Origin: Leptolyngbya subtilissima AS-A7
GTDB taxonomy: Bacteria; Cyanobacteriota; Cyanobacteriia; Phormidesmidales; Phormidesmidaceae
Assembly: GCF_039962255.1 (NCBI RefSeq)
Contig: NZ_JAMPKY010000005.1
Coordinates: 248,001-312,000, forward strand
Direction: 5' to 3'
Length of the DNA stretch: 64,000 bases
In this document: positions 45,484 through 54,170 of the stretch, one piece after another
Layout of the letters: each line of letters starts with the position of its first letter
How positions within the stretch are numbered: the first letter of the stretch is position 1
The notes under the pieces: model-generated
What the model was told of the DNA's origin: nothing
The model's input: only the letters and a program-made list of their open reading frames with translations
Database searches by the model: none
Made by a program: the position numbers and the translations under genes

Positions 45484-45705
45484 TTATCCCCTACTGCCCC
45501 GGTCGGGCTCGGCCCCAAGAGAATGGTGAATGAAAAGCCGCCCGGCGGCGATCGCCTCCTCGCTGCTAGGGTAAGTTTCGCCGTCATTGAGCACGGCCAT
45601 CTCTGGGTTAATCACCCAGCAGCGGTAGCCCAAGCCTTGGTGATAAGTCACCCCAGCTACCCAGTCAGGGAATACCGAAACATGAATTAAACGACTGTTA
45701 TCCAT
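45484..45705 (-). CDS. Small hypothetical protein
   Basis: 73 residues with no recognised domain. The sequence is not low-complexity: VFPDWVAGVTYHQGLGYRCW and a helix SSEEAIAAGRLFIHHSL near the C-terminus give the pattern of a small alpha/beta protein. An acceptable GGGG lies about 11 nt before the ATG. It precedes the TRIC gene on the same strand by 48 nt. It may be a real cyanobacterial orphan; confidence is moderate because such frames also arise by chance. Confidence 0.45.
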   Translation of the reverse strand: MDNSRLIHVSVFPDWVAGVTYHQGLGYRCWVINPEMAVLNDGETYPSSEEAIAAGRLFIHHSLGAEPDRGSRG

Positions 45706-46017
45706 CGGTATTGGCCCCTTCAGCCTGTCATTCGACGCCTGTGAAACCCCGGCCTGTGCGCTCCGCTAAGCGAAACCCACGCGTCAGCTCAACCACTGAC
45801 TTATCTATTAGGGGCGGCTCAATTTGGTTCAAGTGTACTATACTAATTAGACGAAGACAATGGACTTACAGCCAAGTCATAACCCCACTTCACTACAGCG
45901 TTTTTCCCCCAAGGGCGACTACCCTTCTAGGCTGAAGTGGGGTTTACTAAGGTCATCTTCCCGGCTCTCGCCCCAAGCCCACTCCATTCCGTTCACCCGA
46001 TTCACCCCCAGGCAGCT
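45706..46017. other. Upstream region of recA
   Basis: 312 bp containing the divergent promoters of recA and the small unknown gene. No exact cyanobacterial LexA box was found; the nearest approach is the GTGTACTATAC stretch at 45833-45843. The proximal part is occupied by the 64-bp inverted-repeat element at 45881-45944. Confidence 0.5.
45881..45944. repeat. 64-bp inverted-repeat element upstream of recA
   Basis: AACCCCACTTCA (45881-45892) is exactly complementary to TGAAGTGGGGTT (45933-45944). Inside, AAGGG (45911-45915) pairs with CCCTT (45922-45926). The whole could fold as a stem with an inner hairpin in the recA leader RNA, or represent the ends of a miniature mobile element or a remnant of one. 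It begins 137 bp and ends 73 bp upstream of the recA ATG. Confidence 0.55.
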
Positions 46018-47103
46018 ATGGCATCTAAAAACAACGCAGGCTCCGAAAAGCAAAAGGCCCTGACCATGGTGCTCAGCCAGATTGAGCGCAACTTTGGCAA
46101 AGGGGCAATCATGCGCCTGGGAGAAGCCAGCCGCATGACGGTCGAAACCATCCCGACGGGAGCGCTAACGCTGGATTTGGCTCTGGGGGGCGGCCTGCCC
46201 AAGGGCCGAGTGATTGAAATCTATGGCCCAGAAAGCTCCGGTAAAACCACCGTCGCTCTCCATGCTCTGGCAGAGGTGCAAAAAAACGGCGGCGTAGCGG
46301 CCTTTGTAGACGCTGAGCATGCCCTCGACCCCGTCTATGCCAGAGCTCTAGGGGTCAACATCGACGAGCTCTTGATCTCTCAGCCCGACACGGGCGAAAT
46401 GGGTTTGGAGATAGTCGATCAGCTGGTGCGCTCTGCCGCCGTCGATGTGGTGGTGGTTGACTCGGTAGCCGCCCTGGTGCCCCGCGCCGAAATTGAAGGT
46501 GAAATGGGCGATGCCCACGTGGGCTTGCAGGCCCGCCTGATGAGCCAGGCGCTGCGCAAAATTACCGGCAGCATTGGCAAGTCGCAGTGCACTGTGATCT
46601 TCTTGAACCAGCTGCGGCAAAAAATCGGCATCTCCTACGGCAACCCAGAGGTTACTACGGGCGGTAACGCGCTCAAATTTTATGCCTCAGTGCGCCTCGA
46701 CATTCGCCGCATTCAGACCCTCAAAAAGGGCACCGAAGAGTACGGCATTCGTGCCAAGGTCAAGGTGGCTAAGAATAAGGTGGCACCACCCTTCCGCATT
46801 GCCGAGTTTGACATTCTCTTTGGCCAGGGGATTTCGACCATGGGCTGCCTGGTTGATTTGGCTGAGCAAACCGGCGTGATTGTCCGTAAGGGGGCCTGGT
46901 ATAGCTACGGTGGCGACAACGTTGGCCAGGGCCGCGACAACACAGTGCAGCGCCTGATCGAAGACGCCGACTTTGCCGCCAAGGTGGAGGCCGAGGTGCG
47001 CGAAAAGCTGGCCATTAACGGTGCCCCTGTCACGGTCGAAGAGCCCGAGGACGATGCCGAAGCCCCTGATGACGCTGCTGAAGCCCTACTTGAGGATGAA
47101 TAA
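46018..47103 (+). CDS. recA: Recombinase RecA
   Basis: 361 residues from ATG 46018 ([12 protein letters not shown]); the frame is open 81 nt further upstream but without family similarity. Walker A GPESSGKT at 70-77 and the Walker B-type [17 protein letters not shown] are present, plus the conserved NQLRQKIG and KGAWYSYGG segments. It carries out strand exchange and induces SOS by stimulating LexA cleavage. The C-terminal 20 residues are strongly acidic, as in other RecA proteins. Confidence 0.98.
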   Translation: MASKNNAGSEKQKALTMVLSQIERNFGKGAIMRLGEASRMTVETIPTGALTLDLALGGGLPKGRVIEIYGPESSGKTTVALHALAEVQKNGGVAAFVDAEHALDPVYARALGVNIDELLISQPDTGEMGLEIVDQLVRSAAVDVVVVDSVAALVPRAEIEGEMGDAHVGLQARLMSQALRKITGSIGKSQCTVIFLNQLRQKIGISYGNPEVTTGGNALKFYASVRLDIRRIQTLKKGTEEYGIRAKVKVAKNKVAPPFRIAEFDILFGQGISTMGCLVDLAEQTGVIVRKGAWYSYGGDNVGQGRDNTVQRLIEDADFAAKVEAEVREKLAINGAPVTVEEPEDDAEAPDDAAEALLEDE

Positions 47104-47207
47104 AGCTGTGGCCAGCGGTGGTTGTTCAACCGCTGGCTCTCACCGGGGGTAGTGACGCTTGAGCACCGCTCGGGGGAGGATGGGGCTACGATTACTACGT
47201 TTTCCCT

Positions 47208-48023
47208 ATGGATGCTCCCTCCAATCGCGCTAACTCGGGCACGGGCCTGGCTATTGCCACTGCGATCGCGATCGCAGCTGCGGTGGTGTTTAACACCCTC
47301 TTCAACCGCTTCCCGCCTGGGGGGCAAAACGTGGGTCAAATCGCCAACACGGTTTTGGAGGGGGTGCTAATTACTCCCGCCAACTACGCTTTTGCCATCT
47401 GGGGAATTATTTACCTGGGCCTGTTTGCCTACGCGATCTATCAGTTTCACCCTGAGCGGCGGCGGGAGCCTCAGCTCCAGCAGGTCAATAAGCTGCTAAT
47501 TGTGGCCTGCGTGGTTCAGACGATCTGGATTGTGCTGTTTTCTCTCCAGCAGTTTGGCTGGTCCATTCTGGCCATGCTGGGCATTTTGATTCCCCTGATT
47601 GGCATTTATCTGACGTTGAATATTGGTCTAGATGGTCAACGACCAGCGTTGGGCCATCGTGTTTCTCGCCGCCGCCGCTGGATGGCGCACATTCCCTTTA
47701 GTCTCTACCTAGGTTGGATTGCGGTGGCCACCATCGTCAACGTGGCCTCGGCCCTCTACGCTTCAAGCTGGAGCGGTTGGGGCATTTCGTCGGTGACCTG
47801 GACGGTGGCCATGATTGTGCTGGCCGCCATTGTGGCTGAAGTGGTGATCTATCAGCGCGGCGACATTGCCTTTACTCTAGTGTTTGTCTGGGCGTTGGTA
47901 GCGATCGCCGTGCGCCAGAGCGATATTCCCGCCATTCGCTGGATGGCGCTGATCGCGGCGGGGGTACTGGTGCTTTGGCTGACTTCAGTAAAACAGGGCT
48001 GGCCGAAGCGATCGCAGGAGTAG
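47208..48023 (+). CDS. Tryptophan-rich sensory protein (TspO/MBR-like)
   Basis: 271 residues with seven or more hydrophobic segments, longer than classic TspO (about 160). The segments ITPANYAFAIWGIIYLGL, a W-rich second half (MAHIPFSLYLGWIAVATIVN) and VTWTVAMIVL resemble the extended TspO-like proteins annotated in cyanobacteria. Classic TspO binds porphyrins and affects tetrapyrrole handling under stress. The first 13 residues are polar. It follows recA by about 100 bp on the same strand. Confidence 0.75.
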   Translation: MDAPSNRANSGTGLAIATAIAIAAAVVFNTLFNRFPPGGQNVGQIANTVLEGVLITPANYAFAIWGIIYLGLFAYAIYQFHPERRREPQLQQVNKLLIVACVVQTIWIVLFSLQQFGWSILAMLGILIPLIGIYLTLNIGLDGQRPALGHRVSRRRRWMAHIPFSLYLGWIAVATIVNVASALYASSWSGWGISSVTWTVAMIVLAAIVAEVVIYQRGDIAFTLVFVWALVAIAVRQSDIPAIRWMALIAAGVLVLWLTSVKQGWPKRSQE

Positions 48024-48136
48024 TTGCCGCCATCGCTAATGGAACCGCCTATTCCCCTAGGCCCAACCCGAAGTCAAACCCAGTGGAATAATGGGAGGGT
48101 AGCGTTTTTCGCTACAGACCTTTTAACCGCCTTCCC

Positions 48137-49693
48137 ATGACCCCTGAATCCGACTCAATGCAGCCCTGGCTTTCGCTCAAGCGGCTTTTTCTGATAATTG
48201 TGACGGCCCTGGTGGGGCTGGTAGTGGTGCAATCGCTGCTGAGTAGCTGGAATGAACCCCAGGTGGCGAGCCAGCTCCAGCTGTATCAAACCGACCTGCT
48301 GCTAGAGGGTAGCGCCTGGAAGGGAGAGGGGTTGCCCGAAGATCAGTGGCCGGTGATCCGCGAGGGCCTGCTGGGCAAAGACCCCGTGGACAACGCTAAA
48401 AAGCAGTATGAAGAGGTGCGGGAGGGGGCCGTTGAGGGCATGGATCGCTGGCAATCGCAGACAGCCCCCGCCGATTCCCTAGCCAATGGCCCTAACGCGG
48501 GTAAGCCCCTGGCCCGACGGCTGCAAAGCGCCCTAACCCAACAGCAGGCGCTCATCCATCGCCTCGACCTGCGGCTGGGCTTGATGGATGCTTACCAGGG
48601 CCAGCCTGAGGCCGCCCTGGAGCGCTGGCAACAGGTGCGCAACAGCGACACCGCCCCTGCCCCAGTGGTGCGCACCGCTGATACCCTGATTCGCCTCTGG
48701 CAAGACGGTGACGTGCTCCCCGAGGATGAAGCCTGGCTGGAGCAGGCGCTCAACGGCTGGTTTGAGTACCGTGCCCTCGACCGGCTCTACGGGGCGGAAG
48801 GTCGAGAGGGCGATCGCACTCAGCTCCAAACCCAGGAGCAAGAGACCGCTCAGGCCAAATTGGTCAAACTGGCTTTAGTAGGCGCATTGCCGACCTTTGG
48901 GGCGATCGTGGGCATCGGGCTGATTATTTGGCTGGTGGCCCAGCGAGTGCTGCGGGGCAGCCAGTCAGTGCTGCGCCAAAATGCCGACCGTGGCTGGGAG
49001 ATTCCCTGGACGGGTGAAATCGTTTGGCAGGTGCTGATCGTCGGTTTTTTCTTTGTGGGGCAAATCTTTTTGCCCCTGGTGCTGGGCGGGCTAGGCTTCA
49101 GCAGCGGTAGCCTCAGCAGCCGAGGGCGGGCAATCTTTTCGCTGGTCTACTACCTGCTGATGGCGGCGGGGTCCTTGGCGGTGCTGTGGTGGTCAATTCG
49201 CCCCTACCGGCCGGTGCCGAAGGAAATGTTTAGCCTGAAGCCGTCGCGCTCTGGGCTGCTGTGGGGTCTTGGGGGCTACTTTGTGGCCGTGCCGCTAATG
49301 TTTGGCGTGGCCCTGCTCAACCAGCAGATCTGGCAGGGGCAGGGGGGCAGCAATCCGCTGCTGCAAACGGTGCTCGAAGAGCAGGATGGCGTGGCGCTGC
49401 TGGTGTTCTTTTTGACGGCGGCGACCGCCGCGCCCCTCTTTGAAGAATTTCTGTTTCGCGGCTTTTTGCTGCCCTCCCTGACCCGCTATATGTCGGTGGG
49501 CTGGGCGATCGCCCTCAGCGCCCTGATCTTTGCCGCCGCTCACCTCAGCCTGTCGGAGGTACTGCCCCTGACTCTGCTGGGGGCGATTTTAGGGTTTGTG
49601 TATACGCGATCGCGCACCCTGATCTCACCCATGGTGCTCCACAGCGCTTGGAACAGCGCCACCATGTTGGGTTTGTTTATTCTCGGCGGGTAG
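48137..49693 (+). CDS. CPBP family intramembrane glutamic endopeptidase with long N-terminal region
   Basis: 518 residues. An N-terminal signal anchor at about 13-35 is followed by a large soluble region (about 40-245) with helical, partly coiled-coil character, then eight or so membrane helices. The CPBP core has EEFLFRGFL (Glu pair and Arg), FAAAHLS and SPMVLHSAWN, the catalytic motifs of CAAX-processing/abortive-infection-type membrane proteases. Many family members are 200-300 residues; the extra N-terminal part is notable and could recognise substrates. Plant homologues act in plastid membranes. A 21-bp hairpin follows the gene. Confidence 0.88.
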   Translation: MTPESDSMQPWLSLKRLFLIIVTALVGLVVVQSLLSSWNEPQVASQLQLYQTDLLLEGSAWKGEGLPEDQWPVIREGLLGKDPVDNAKKQYEEVREGAVEGMDRWQSQTAPADSLANGPNAGKPLARRLQSALTQQQALIHRLDLRLGLMDAYQGQPEAALERWQQVRNSDTAPAPVVRTADTLIRLWQDGDVLPEDEAWLEQALNGWFEYRALDRLYGAEGREGDRTQLQTQEQETAQAKLVKLALVGALPTFGAIVGIGLIIWLVAQRVLRGSQSVLRQNADRGWEIPWTGEIVWQVLIVGFFFVGQIFLPLVLGGLGFSSGSLSSRGRAIFSLVYYLLMAAGSLAVLWWSIRPYRPVPKEMFSLKPSRSGLLWGLGGYFVAVPLMFGVALLNQQIWQGQGGSNPLLQTVLEEQDGVALLVFFLTAATAAPLFEEFLFRGFLLPSLTRYMSVGWAIALSALIFAAAHLSLSEVLPLTLLGAILGFVYTRSRTLISPMVLHSAWNSATMLGLFILGG

Positions 49694-49716
49694 CGGCAGG
49701 ATTTTAGCAGTTAGGC

Positions 49717-49761
49717 AACCCTTGTAGGTGCATCCTCTGAGAGGGTGCACCTACAAGGGTT
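49717..49761. terminator. 21-bp stem-loop after the CPBP gene
   Basis: AACCCTTGTAGGTGCA (49717-49732) pairs exactly with 49746-49761; the inner TCCTC/GAGGG extends the stem to 21 pairs with one wobble and loop TGA. There is no T-run behind it, so it may be a repeat or mRNA-stabilising element as well as a terminator. It also precedes the toxin-antitoxin genes. Confidence 0.6.
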
Positions 49762-49818
49762 CGGTCTTCAGAGCATAATAAGTAATATGTTTTCTCACAC
49801 TTAACCTGTGCATAGACC

Positions 49819-50073
49819 ATGGGTACCTCATCAAACAAGCGTCGAGTTTCAGTCACCATTGATGCCGGCTTGTTGGAAGCGATCGATCAAGTTTCTAACA
49901 ATCGCTCAGCGGTGATCGAAGAAGCCTTGCGATTCTGGCATGTTCAAAAAATCAACGAGAAATTGAAGCAGTATTATCAAACCCAAAGCCAATCTGACCT
50001 AGACCACGAAGGGCAGTGGGCCGATTTTGCTTACCACCAGCTTGATGAAACTCTAGATCATGAAGGGCTTTAG
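49819..50073 (+). CDS. Ribbon-helix-helix antitoxin (MazE-like partner)
   Basis: 84 residues. The N-terminal ribbon (KRRVSVTIDAGLLEAIDQV) and helices (SAVIEEALRFWHVQ) are a standard CopG/MetJ-type RHH DNA-binding domain. The C-terminal half is acidic and Gln/His-rich and would wrap the toxin. It precedes the MazF-like gene by 3 nt, the normal antitoxin-first order, and probably represses its own promoter as a dimer. The two genes are a typical type II toxin-antitoxin pair. Confidence 0.85.
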   Translation: MGTSSNKRRVSVTIDAGLLEAIDQVSNNRSAVIEEALRFWHVQKINEKLKQYYQTQSQSDLDHEGQWADFAYHQLDETLDHEGL

Positions 50074-50076
50074 GCG

Positions 50077-50451
50077 ATGGCTGAGCCCTACCCCTTGCAA
50101 GGTCAAATTTATCTGATTAAAGCAATCCGTAGCCTAGGCGATACAAAAAAGCGGCCAGCGGTGGTGGTCTCAATCAATGTGCGCAACGAGCTGAGTCAAG
50201 CCGTGTTGGTAGTACCCTTCACTAGCGATACTCGCAGCGGCGAAACACCCACCCGCATCTTGCTCACAGCCGGTGAAGGAGGGTTAGAAACAGACTCTCT
50301 GGCCACCTGCGACCATGTGCTTGCCGTCCGCAAAGCCTATTTAGAGCAAGGCCCCTACGGCAGCATCAACCCCCTGGCGCTGCGGCGTATTCAGCAGGGA
50401 ATTCAAATTGCCATTGGCATCTATCCTGTCGGCGCTATCATGGCCCCATGA
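50077..50451 (+). CDS. MazF/PemK family endoribonuclease toxin
   Basis: 124 residues with the SH3-like MazF barrel. LQGQIYLIKA opens the fold, DTKKRPAVVVS carries the Arg/Pro motif, VLVVPFTSDTRSGETPTRI contains the Thr/Ser active-site strand, and DHVLAVRKAYLEQGPYGSI is typical of MazF/PemK toxins. It cleaves mRNA at short motifs when not bound by antitoxin. The stop TGA overlaps the start of the SbcD-like gene (ATGA), so that gene is translated from the end of the toxin message. Confidence 0.87.
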   Translation: MAEPYPLQGQIYLIKAIRSLGDTKKRPAVVVSINVRNELSQAVLVVPFTSDTRSGETPTRILLTAGEGGLETDSLATCDHVLAVRKAYLEQGPYGSINPLALRRIQQGIQIAIGIYPVGAIMAP

Positions 50452-51758
50452 TCACCCTTCTCCACCTCTCCGACATCCACATGGGTAGCGGGTTTGCCCA
50501 CGGTCGCCTTAACCCCGAAACCGGCCTCAACACCCGCTTAGAAGATTTCATTGCCGCCCTCACTCGCTGCATCGATCGCGCTTTAGCCGAGCCGGTCGAT
50601 TTGGTGCTGTTTGGCGGCGATGCCTTCCCCGATGCCACGCCGCCGCCGCTAGTGCAGCAGGCCCTGGCCCGCCAGTTTTGTCGGCTGTCGGCAGCGGGCA
50701 TTCCCACCGTGCTGCTGGTGGGCAACCACGACCAGCATGCCCAGGGCCTGGGCGGAGCCAGTCTATCGATCTACAGAACCCTAGGCGTGCCGGATGTGGT
50801 GGTGGGCGATCGCCTCGAAACCCACCGCATCGACACCCGCAACGGCCCGGTGCAGGTGGTCACCCTGCCCTGGCTGACCAAATCGACCCTGCTGACCCGC
50901 CCCGAAACCGAGGGCTTCTCTATGGCCCAGGTCAACGAGCTGCTGCTCGATCGCCTGCGGGTAGCCCTAGAGGGCGAAATTCGCCGCCTCGACCCCGCTA
51001 TTCCCGCTGTTTTGCTGGCCCACGCCATGGTCGATACCGCCACCTACGGGGCCGAGCGATTTTTGGCCACCGGGCGGGGCTTCAATATTCCCATGGCAAT
51101 GCTGGCCCGCCCCTGCTTTGACTACGTTGCCCTGGGCCATGTGCACCGCTACCAGGTGCTTTGCGAACAGCCGCTAATGATTTACCCCGGCAGCATTGAG
51201 CGGGTTGACTTCAGCGAAGAAGCCGAAGAAAAAGGCTATCTATTGGTTCAGGTGAGTAAGGAAAACACCCAGGCCGAGTTTTGCCCCCTACCCGTGCGCC
51301 CCTTCAAAACCATTCAGGTCAACCTCACCGAGGCCGAGCATCCCCAGGCTCGGCTGGAGCGGGCGATCGCCAAAGCCGATATCACCGATGCCGTGGTGCG
51401 CTGCCTCTACACCCTGCGCACCGACCAGGTTGACCAAGTCGACCAGTCTGCCCTAGAGACTATTCTGGCCGACGCCCACACCTACACCCTGCAACCCGAG
51501 CTGAAGGCTCAAACCAACCGCAGCCGCCTGCCCGAACTAGGCACAGACAGCACCCTTGACCCGTTGTCAGCCTTGGGTACCTACCTGGCCAACCGCGACG
51601 ACCTCAGCGACCTAGCCGAGGCCATGATGACTGCTGCCGCTGCCCTGATAGCCGACGAAACCGAGGTTGACCTGCCCCCTGAGCCCGCCGACATAGACCT
51701 AGATGACTTGGATAACCTGGTGCTTGAAGAAACCGCCCAGCAGCTGCGACTGCTCTAG
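50448..51758 (+). CDS. SbcD-like metallophosphoesterase / DNA exonuclease subunit
   Basis: 436 residues. All metal-binding phosphoesterase motifs are intact: LHLSDIHMGSG, FGGDAFPD, VGNHDQH, LLAHAMVD and ALGHVHRYQ. The layout matches SbcD/Mre11, the nuclease that with the ATPase SbcC processes hairpins and DNA ends. The C-terminal 40 residues are very acidic (about residues 400-436). No sbcC is present in the window, so SbcC is encoded elsewhere or the protein acts alone. The 4-nt overlap with mazF implies translational coupling. Confidence 0.88.
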   Translation: MITLLHLSDIHMGSGFAHGRLNPETGLNTRLEDFIAALTRCIDRALAEPVDLVLFGGDAFPDATPPPLVQQALARQFCRLSAAGIPTVLLVGNHDQHAQGLGGASLSIYRTLGVPDVVVGDRLETHRIDTRNGPVQVVTLPWLTKSTLLTRPETEGFSMAQVNELLLDRLRVALEGEIRRLDPAIPAVLLAHAMVDTATYGAERFLATGRGFNIPMAMLARPCFDYVALGHVHRYQVLCEQPLMIYPGSIERVDFSEEAEEKGYLLVQVSKENTQAEFCPLPVRPFKTIQVNLTEAEHPQARLERAIAKADITDAVVRCLYTLRTDQVDQVDQSALETILADAHTYTLQPELKAQTNRSRLPELGTDSTLDPLSALGTYLANRDDLSDLAEAMMTAAAALIADETEVDLPPEPADIDLDDLDNLVLEETAQQLRLL

Positions 51759-51840
51759 CCATCGTCTTAACCGACTGTAGAACCGCCCCTTGCAGTACCA
51801 TTGAGCCCAGACCTTGAGCCCAGTGGAATTCTGTCTGCCC

Positions 51841-52806
51841 ATGAACGAGGGCGAGTACCAACGCCGCATTAGCTACCGCTTGTTGCTGACGACCCTGTGG
51901 GCAACCCTGCTGCTGCTAGCGGTGCAAGCCATTGGTGGGTGGGCCAGCCAGTCGTTGACCCTGCTGGCCGAATCGCTGCACACCCTAGTAGACGGGTTTA
52001 GCACGGTACTCAGCCTGGTGGCGGTGACTTCGCCCCAGCGGCAGATGGGCCGTGAGGTGTGGGGCCATGGGCGCGCTGAGGTGGCAGGTACCCTAATCTT
52101 GTGCGTTTTTTTGGGGTTTACCGGGGTCAGTTTGCTGCTGATTGCCCTACGTCAGTTGCTTAGTGGCCTCACTGGAGGGGCAACCCCATTTCCTGTAGCG
52201 ATCGACTCAGCCGTGCTGCGATTTACGGCGGCGATGGTGATTCTCAATGTGGCCCTGGGTATCTACGCCAGCTACCAGTCTCGCAGCCTCAGCAGCCAGG
52301 CCCTCAAGCTCAACACGCGCCACTTTTTAGCTGATGCCTGGTTGAGCATTGTCATGGTCGGGGTGCTGCTGGCGATCTGGCAGGGGCAGCGCTGGCTCGA
52401 CCCGGTCTTTGCCCTGGTGCTGCTGCCCCTAGTGGGCCGCAGCCTGTGGCGAGTACTCAACGAACAGCTGCCGATGCTGCTGCGCCCGACGGCGATCGCC
52501 CCCGAAGCCATCTCCCACATTGCCACCCAGGTAGAGGGTGTCACCCGCTGTACCCGCATTCGCTCCCGGGGTATGGTGGGTCGCCAGGTATGGATTGAGA
52601 TTCATCTGGTGCTGCACCCCGAGTTTGTGGAATCGGCAGAAATTATCGGCGAGCAGATCGATGCCCAGCTTCGCCACCGCTATGGCCCCCTCCGTACCCA
52701 AGTCTGGGTTGAATCTGCTCGCCCCTACCAGGACGCGTTTATGGAGCCAGGCATGCCGAATTACTTGCCGCCCTCGTCGAACGGTGGCGGTAGTGACTGG
52801 GGATAG
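51841..52806 (+). CDS. Cation diffusion facilitator (CDF) family transporter
   Basis: 321 residues from ATG 51841; an upstream TTG at 51814 gives nine additional residues and is less likely. Six transmembrane helices; the metal site is made of helix 2 (LLAESLHTLVDGFSTV, His and Asp) and helix 5 (HFLADAWLSIVMV, His and Asp), the Zn/Cd-type CDF arrangement. The cytoplasmic C-terminal domain with VTRCTRIRSRGMVGRQVWI binds regulatory metal. It exports divalent cations such as Zn2+, Co2+, Fe2+ or Mn2+; the His/Asp set suggests Zn or Cd rather than Mn. It has a short His-poor loop. Confidence 0.9.
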   Translation: MNEGEYQRRISYRLLLTTLWATLLLLAVQAIGGWASQSLTLLAESLHTLVDGFSTVLSLVAVTSPQRQMGREVWGHGRAEVAGTLILCVFLGFTGVSLLLIALRQLLSGLTGGATPFPVAIDSAVLRFTAAMVILNVALGIYASYQSRSLSSQALKLNTRHFLADAWLSIVMVGVLLAIWQGQRWLDPVFALVLLPLVGRSLWRVLNEQLPMLLRPTAIAPEAISHIATQVEGVTRCTRIRSRGMVGRQVWIEIHLVLHPEFVESAEIIGEQIDAQLRHRYGPLRTQVWVESARPYQDAFMEPGMPNYLPPSSNGGGSDWG

Positions 52807-52918
52807 AAGGTTTTAGATTGGCGATTTTAGTTTTTGGTCAGAGCGGTCCGACTTAATTAATGAACTAACCGGCTAACCCATCGCAAATTGATTATCTAAA
52901 GCCAAAATTCTCTTGCGC

Positions 52919-53545
52919 CTACAGGCCTGGATTTGGCCCACTCTGCATCGGCCCTAGGTAACGGGTCAAGTAGGGCGAAAACACCTCATAAATCAGCGTC
53001 AATGGCTTGCCCCGATGCCAAAACAGGTAGTGGCGGCCCCAAAACGGCCCGGCCTGGCCAAAGGCTTCTTCTAGGGCTGGCGAATCGCCGTAGTAGATGC
53101 CCTGAATGTCGCGGTAAAGCTCAGTGCGCAGGCGGGCCAGGCTAGCCCAGATAGGCAATGACTTGTTTTGCAGGTACTCATCGACATGGCTGGCCTCCCA
53201 CCAGGAAGCGGCGTAGGCCAGCCGCTGACCCGAGGCGGTGCGCAGCCACACCTGGCGGCGCAGGCGGGGACCAGGCACCACGCGAATGATGTCGGGGGCA
53301 CCGTCGAGATCCATGCCCACCGGGGTCATGTCGATGACATCGACCTCGGTGCGATCGCGTGTCAACAGCTGCAAATGACGAGTGGGCGAACCATCTCCCA
53401 GCAGTAAAATTTGCCAGGCGGGAGCAAGCTGGTCGTGGGGCAGACCTTTTTGTACGGTGGGCTGCCCGGCCTGCCAGCGGGGGGCAAGGGCGTGCCAGTC
53501 GCTGGGCACCGCCGGGTCAATGATGGGCTGTAGGGCAGAGGCCAA
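52919..53545 (-). CDS. Chorismate lyase-like protein (4-hydroxybenzoate synthesis for plastoquinone)
   Basis: 208 residues of the cyanobacterial chorismate pyruvate-lyase family (DUF98-type, UbiC-like). Segments PVGMDLDGAPDIIRVVPGP, RRQVWLRTASGQRLAYAAS and SLARLRTELYRDI match. The enzyme converts chorismate to 4-hydroxybenzoate, precursor of the plastoquinone head group. It is convergent with the CDF gene. An alternative assignment to a general UbiC-fold protein is possible. Confidence 0.75.
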   Translation of the reverse strand: MASALQPIIDPAVPSDWHALAPRWQAGQPTVQKGLPHDQLAPAWQILLLGDGSPTRHLQLLTRDRTEVDVIDMTPVGMDLDGAPDIIRVVPGPRLRRQVWLRTASGQRLAYAASWWEASHVDEYLQNKSLPIWASLARLRTELYRDIQGIYYGDSPALEEAFGQAGPFWGRHYLFWHRGKPLTLIYEVFSPYLTRYLGPMQSGPNPGL

Positions 53546-53680
53546 GGGTGTTACAAAAATTCATGTGTTAATTCTATGCTATCGCGACAGCCCAACCCTT
53601 TCCATCCGAATCTGAAGAATCGGCGCAAGCTACAGTGGGTCAGTTCAACACAATGTTCACTACTGGGGGAGTGCGCCACC

Positions 53681-54100
53681 ATGGCGGAGGGAATCAAACT
53701 AGCGGTCAACGGTACTTTAATGCGGGGTTTGGCGCTGAACCCCAACCTGCTCAACGCCGGGGCCAAGTTTCTCTACGAAGCGGCCACTACTCCCCACTAC
53801 CGCCTGTGGTCCATCGACGATGTTCACCCGGCTATGGTGCGGGTTAGTCAGGGGGGCATCGCCGTAGCGCTAGAGGTGTGGCAGGTGCCTACCGATGGGT
53901 TGGTGCAGGTGCTGTTGCAAGAGCCGCCGGGGCTGAGTATTGGCAAAGTGCCTTTATCTACCGGTGAAACGGTGCTAGGCGTGCTGGGTGAACCCGTGCT
54001 ATGTGAAGGCCAGCGAGAGATTTCGGCCTACGGCGGCTGGCGATCGTACTGTGCCGCGCTAGAGCAAGAGGCAGTGCCCCATTCAAAGCTGTCTCAGTAG
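53681..54100 (+). CDS. Allophanate hydrolase C-terminal domain-like protein
   Basis: 139 residues from ATG 53681; the open frame extends 105 nt upstream but reads as unrelated sequence. KLAVNGTLMRGLALNPNLLNAG and YRLWSIDDVHPAMVRV resemble the C-terminal domain of allophanate hydrolase (AtzF/DUR1,2), which in full-length enzymes assists the second step of urea amidolysis and has a gamma-glutamylcyclotransferase-like fold. Here it stands alone. No amidase, urea carboxylase or urease gene is nearby, so its role is open. Confidence 0.6.
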   Translation: MAEGIKLAVNGTLMRGLALNPNLLNAGAKFLYEAATTPHYRLWSIDDVHPAMVRVSQGGIAVALEVWQVPTDGLVQVLLQEPPGLSIGKVPLSTGETVLGVLGEPVLCEGQREISAYGGWRSYCAALEQEAVPHSKLSQ

Positions 54101-54170
54101 GGTGAACGGCTTTATTCTGGATGCACGCCAAGCCAGGGAAAAATTTGCTGCTCTAAGCGCGCAAATGCAG

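Noticed and set aside
45706-46017. LexA box before recA
   Set aside because: The GTGTACTATAC stretch near 45833 does not match the cyanobacterial LexA consensus in spacing, so it was not annotated.
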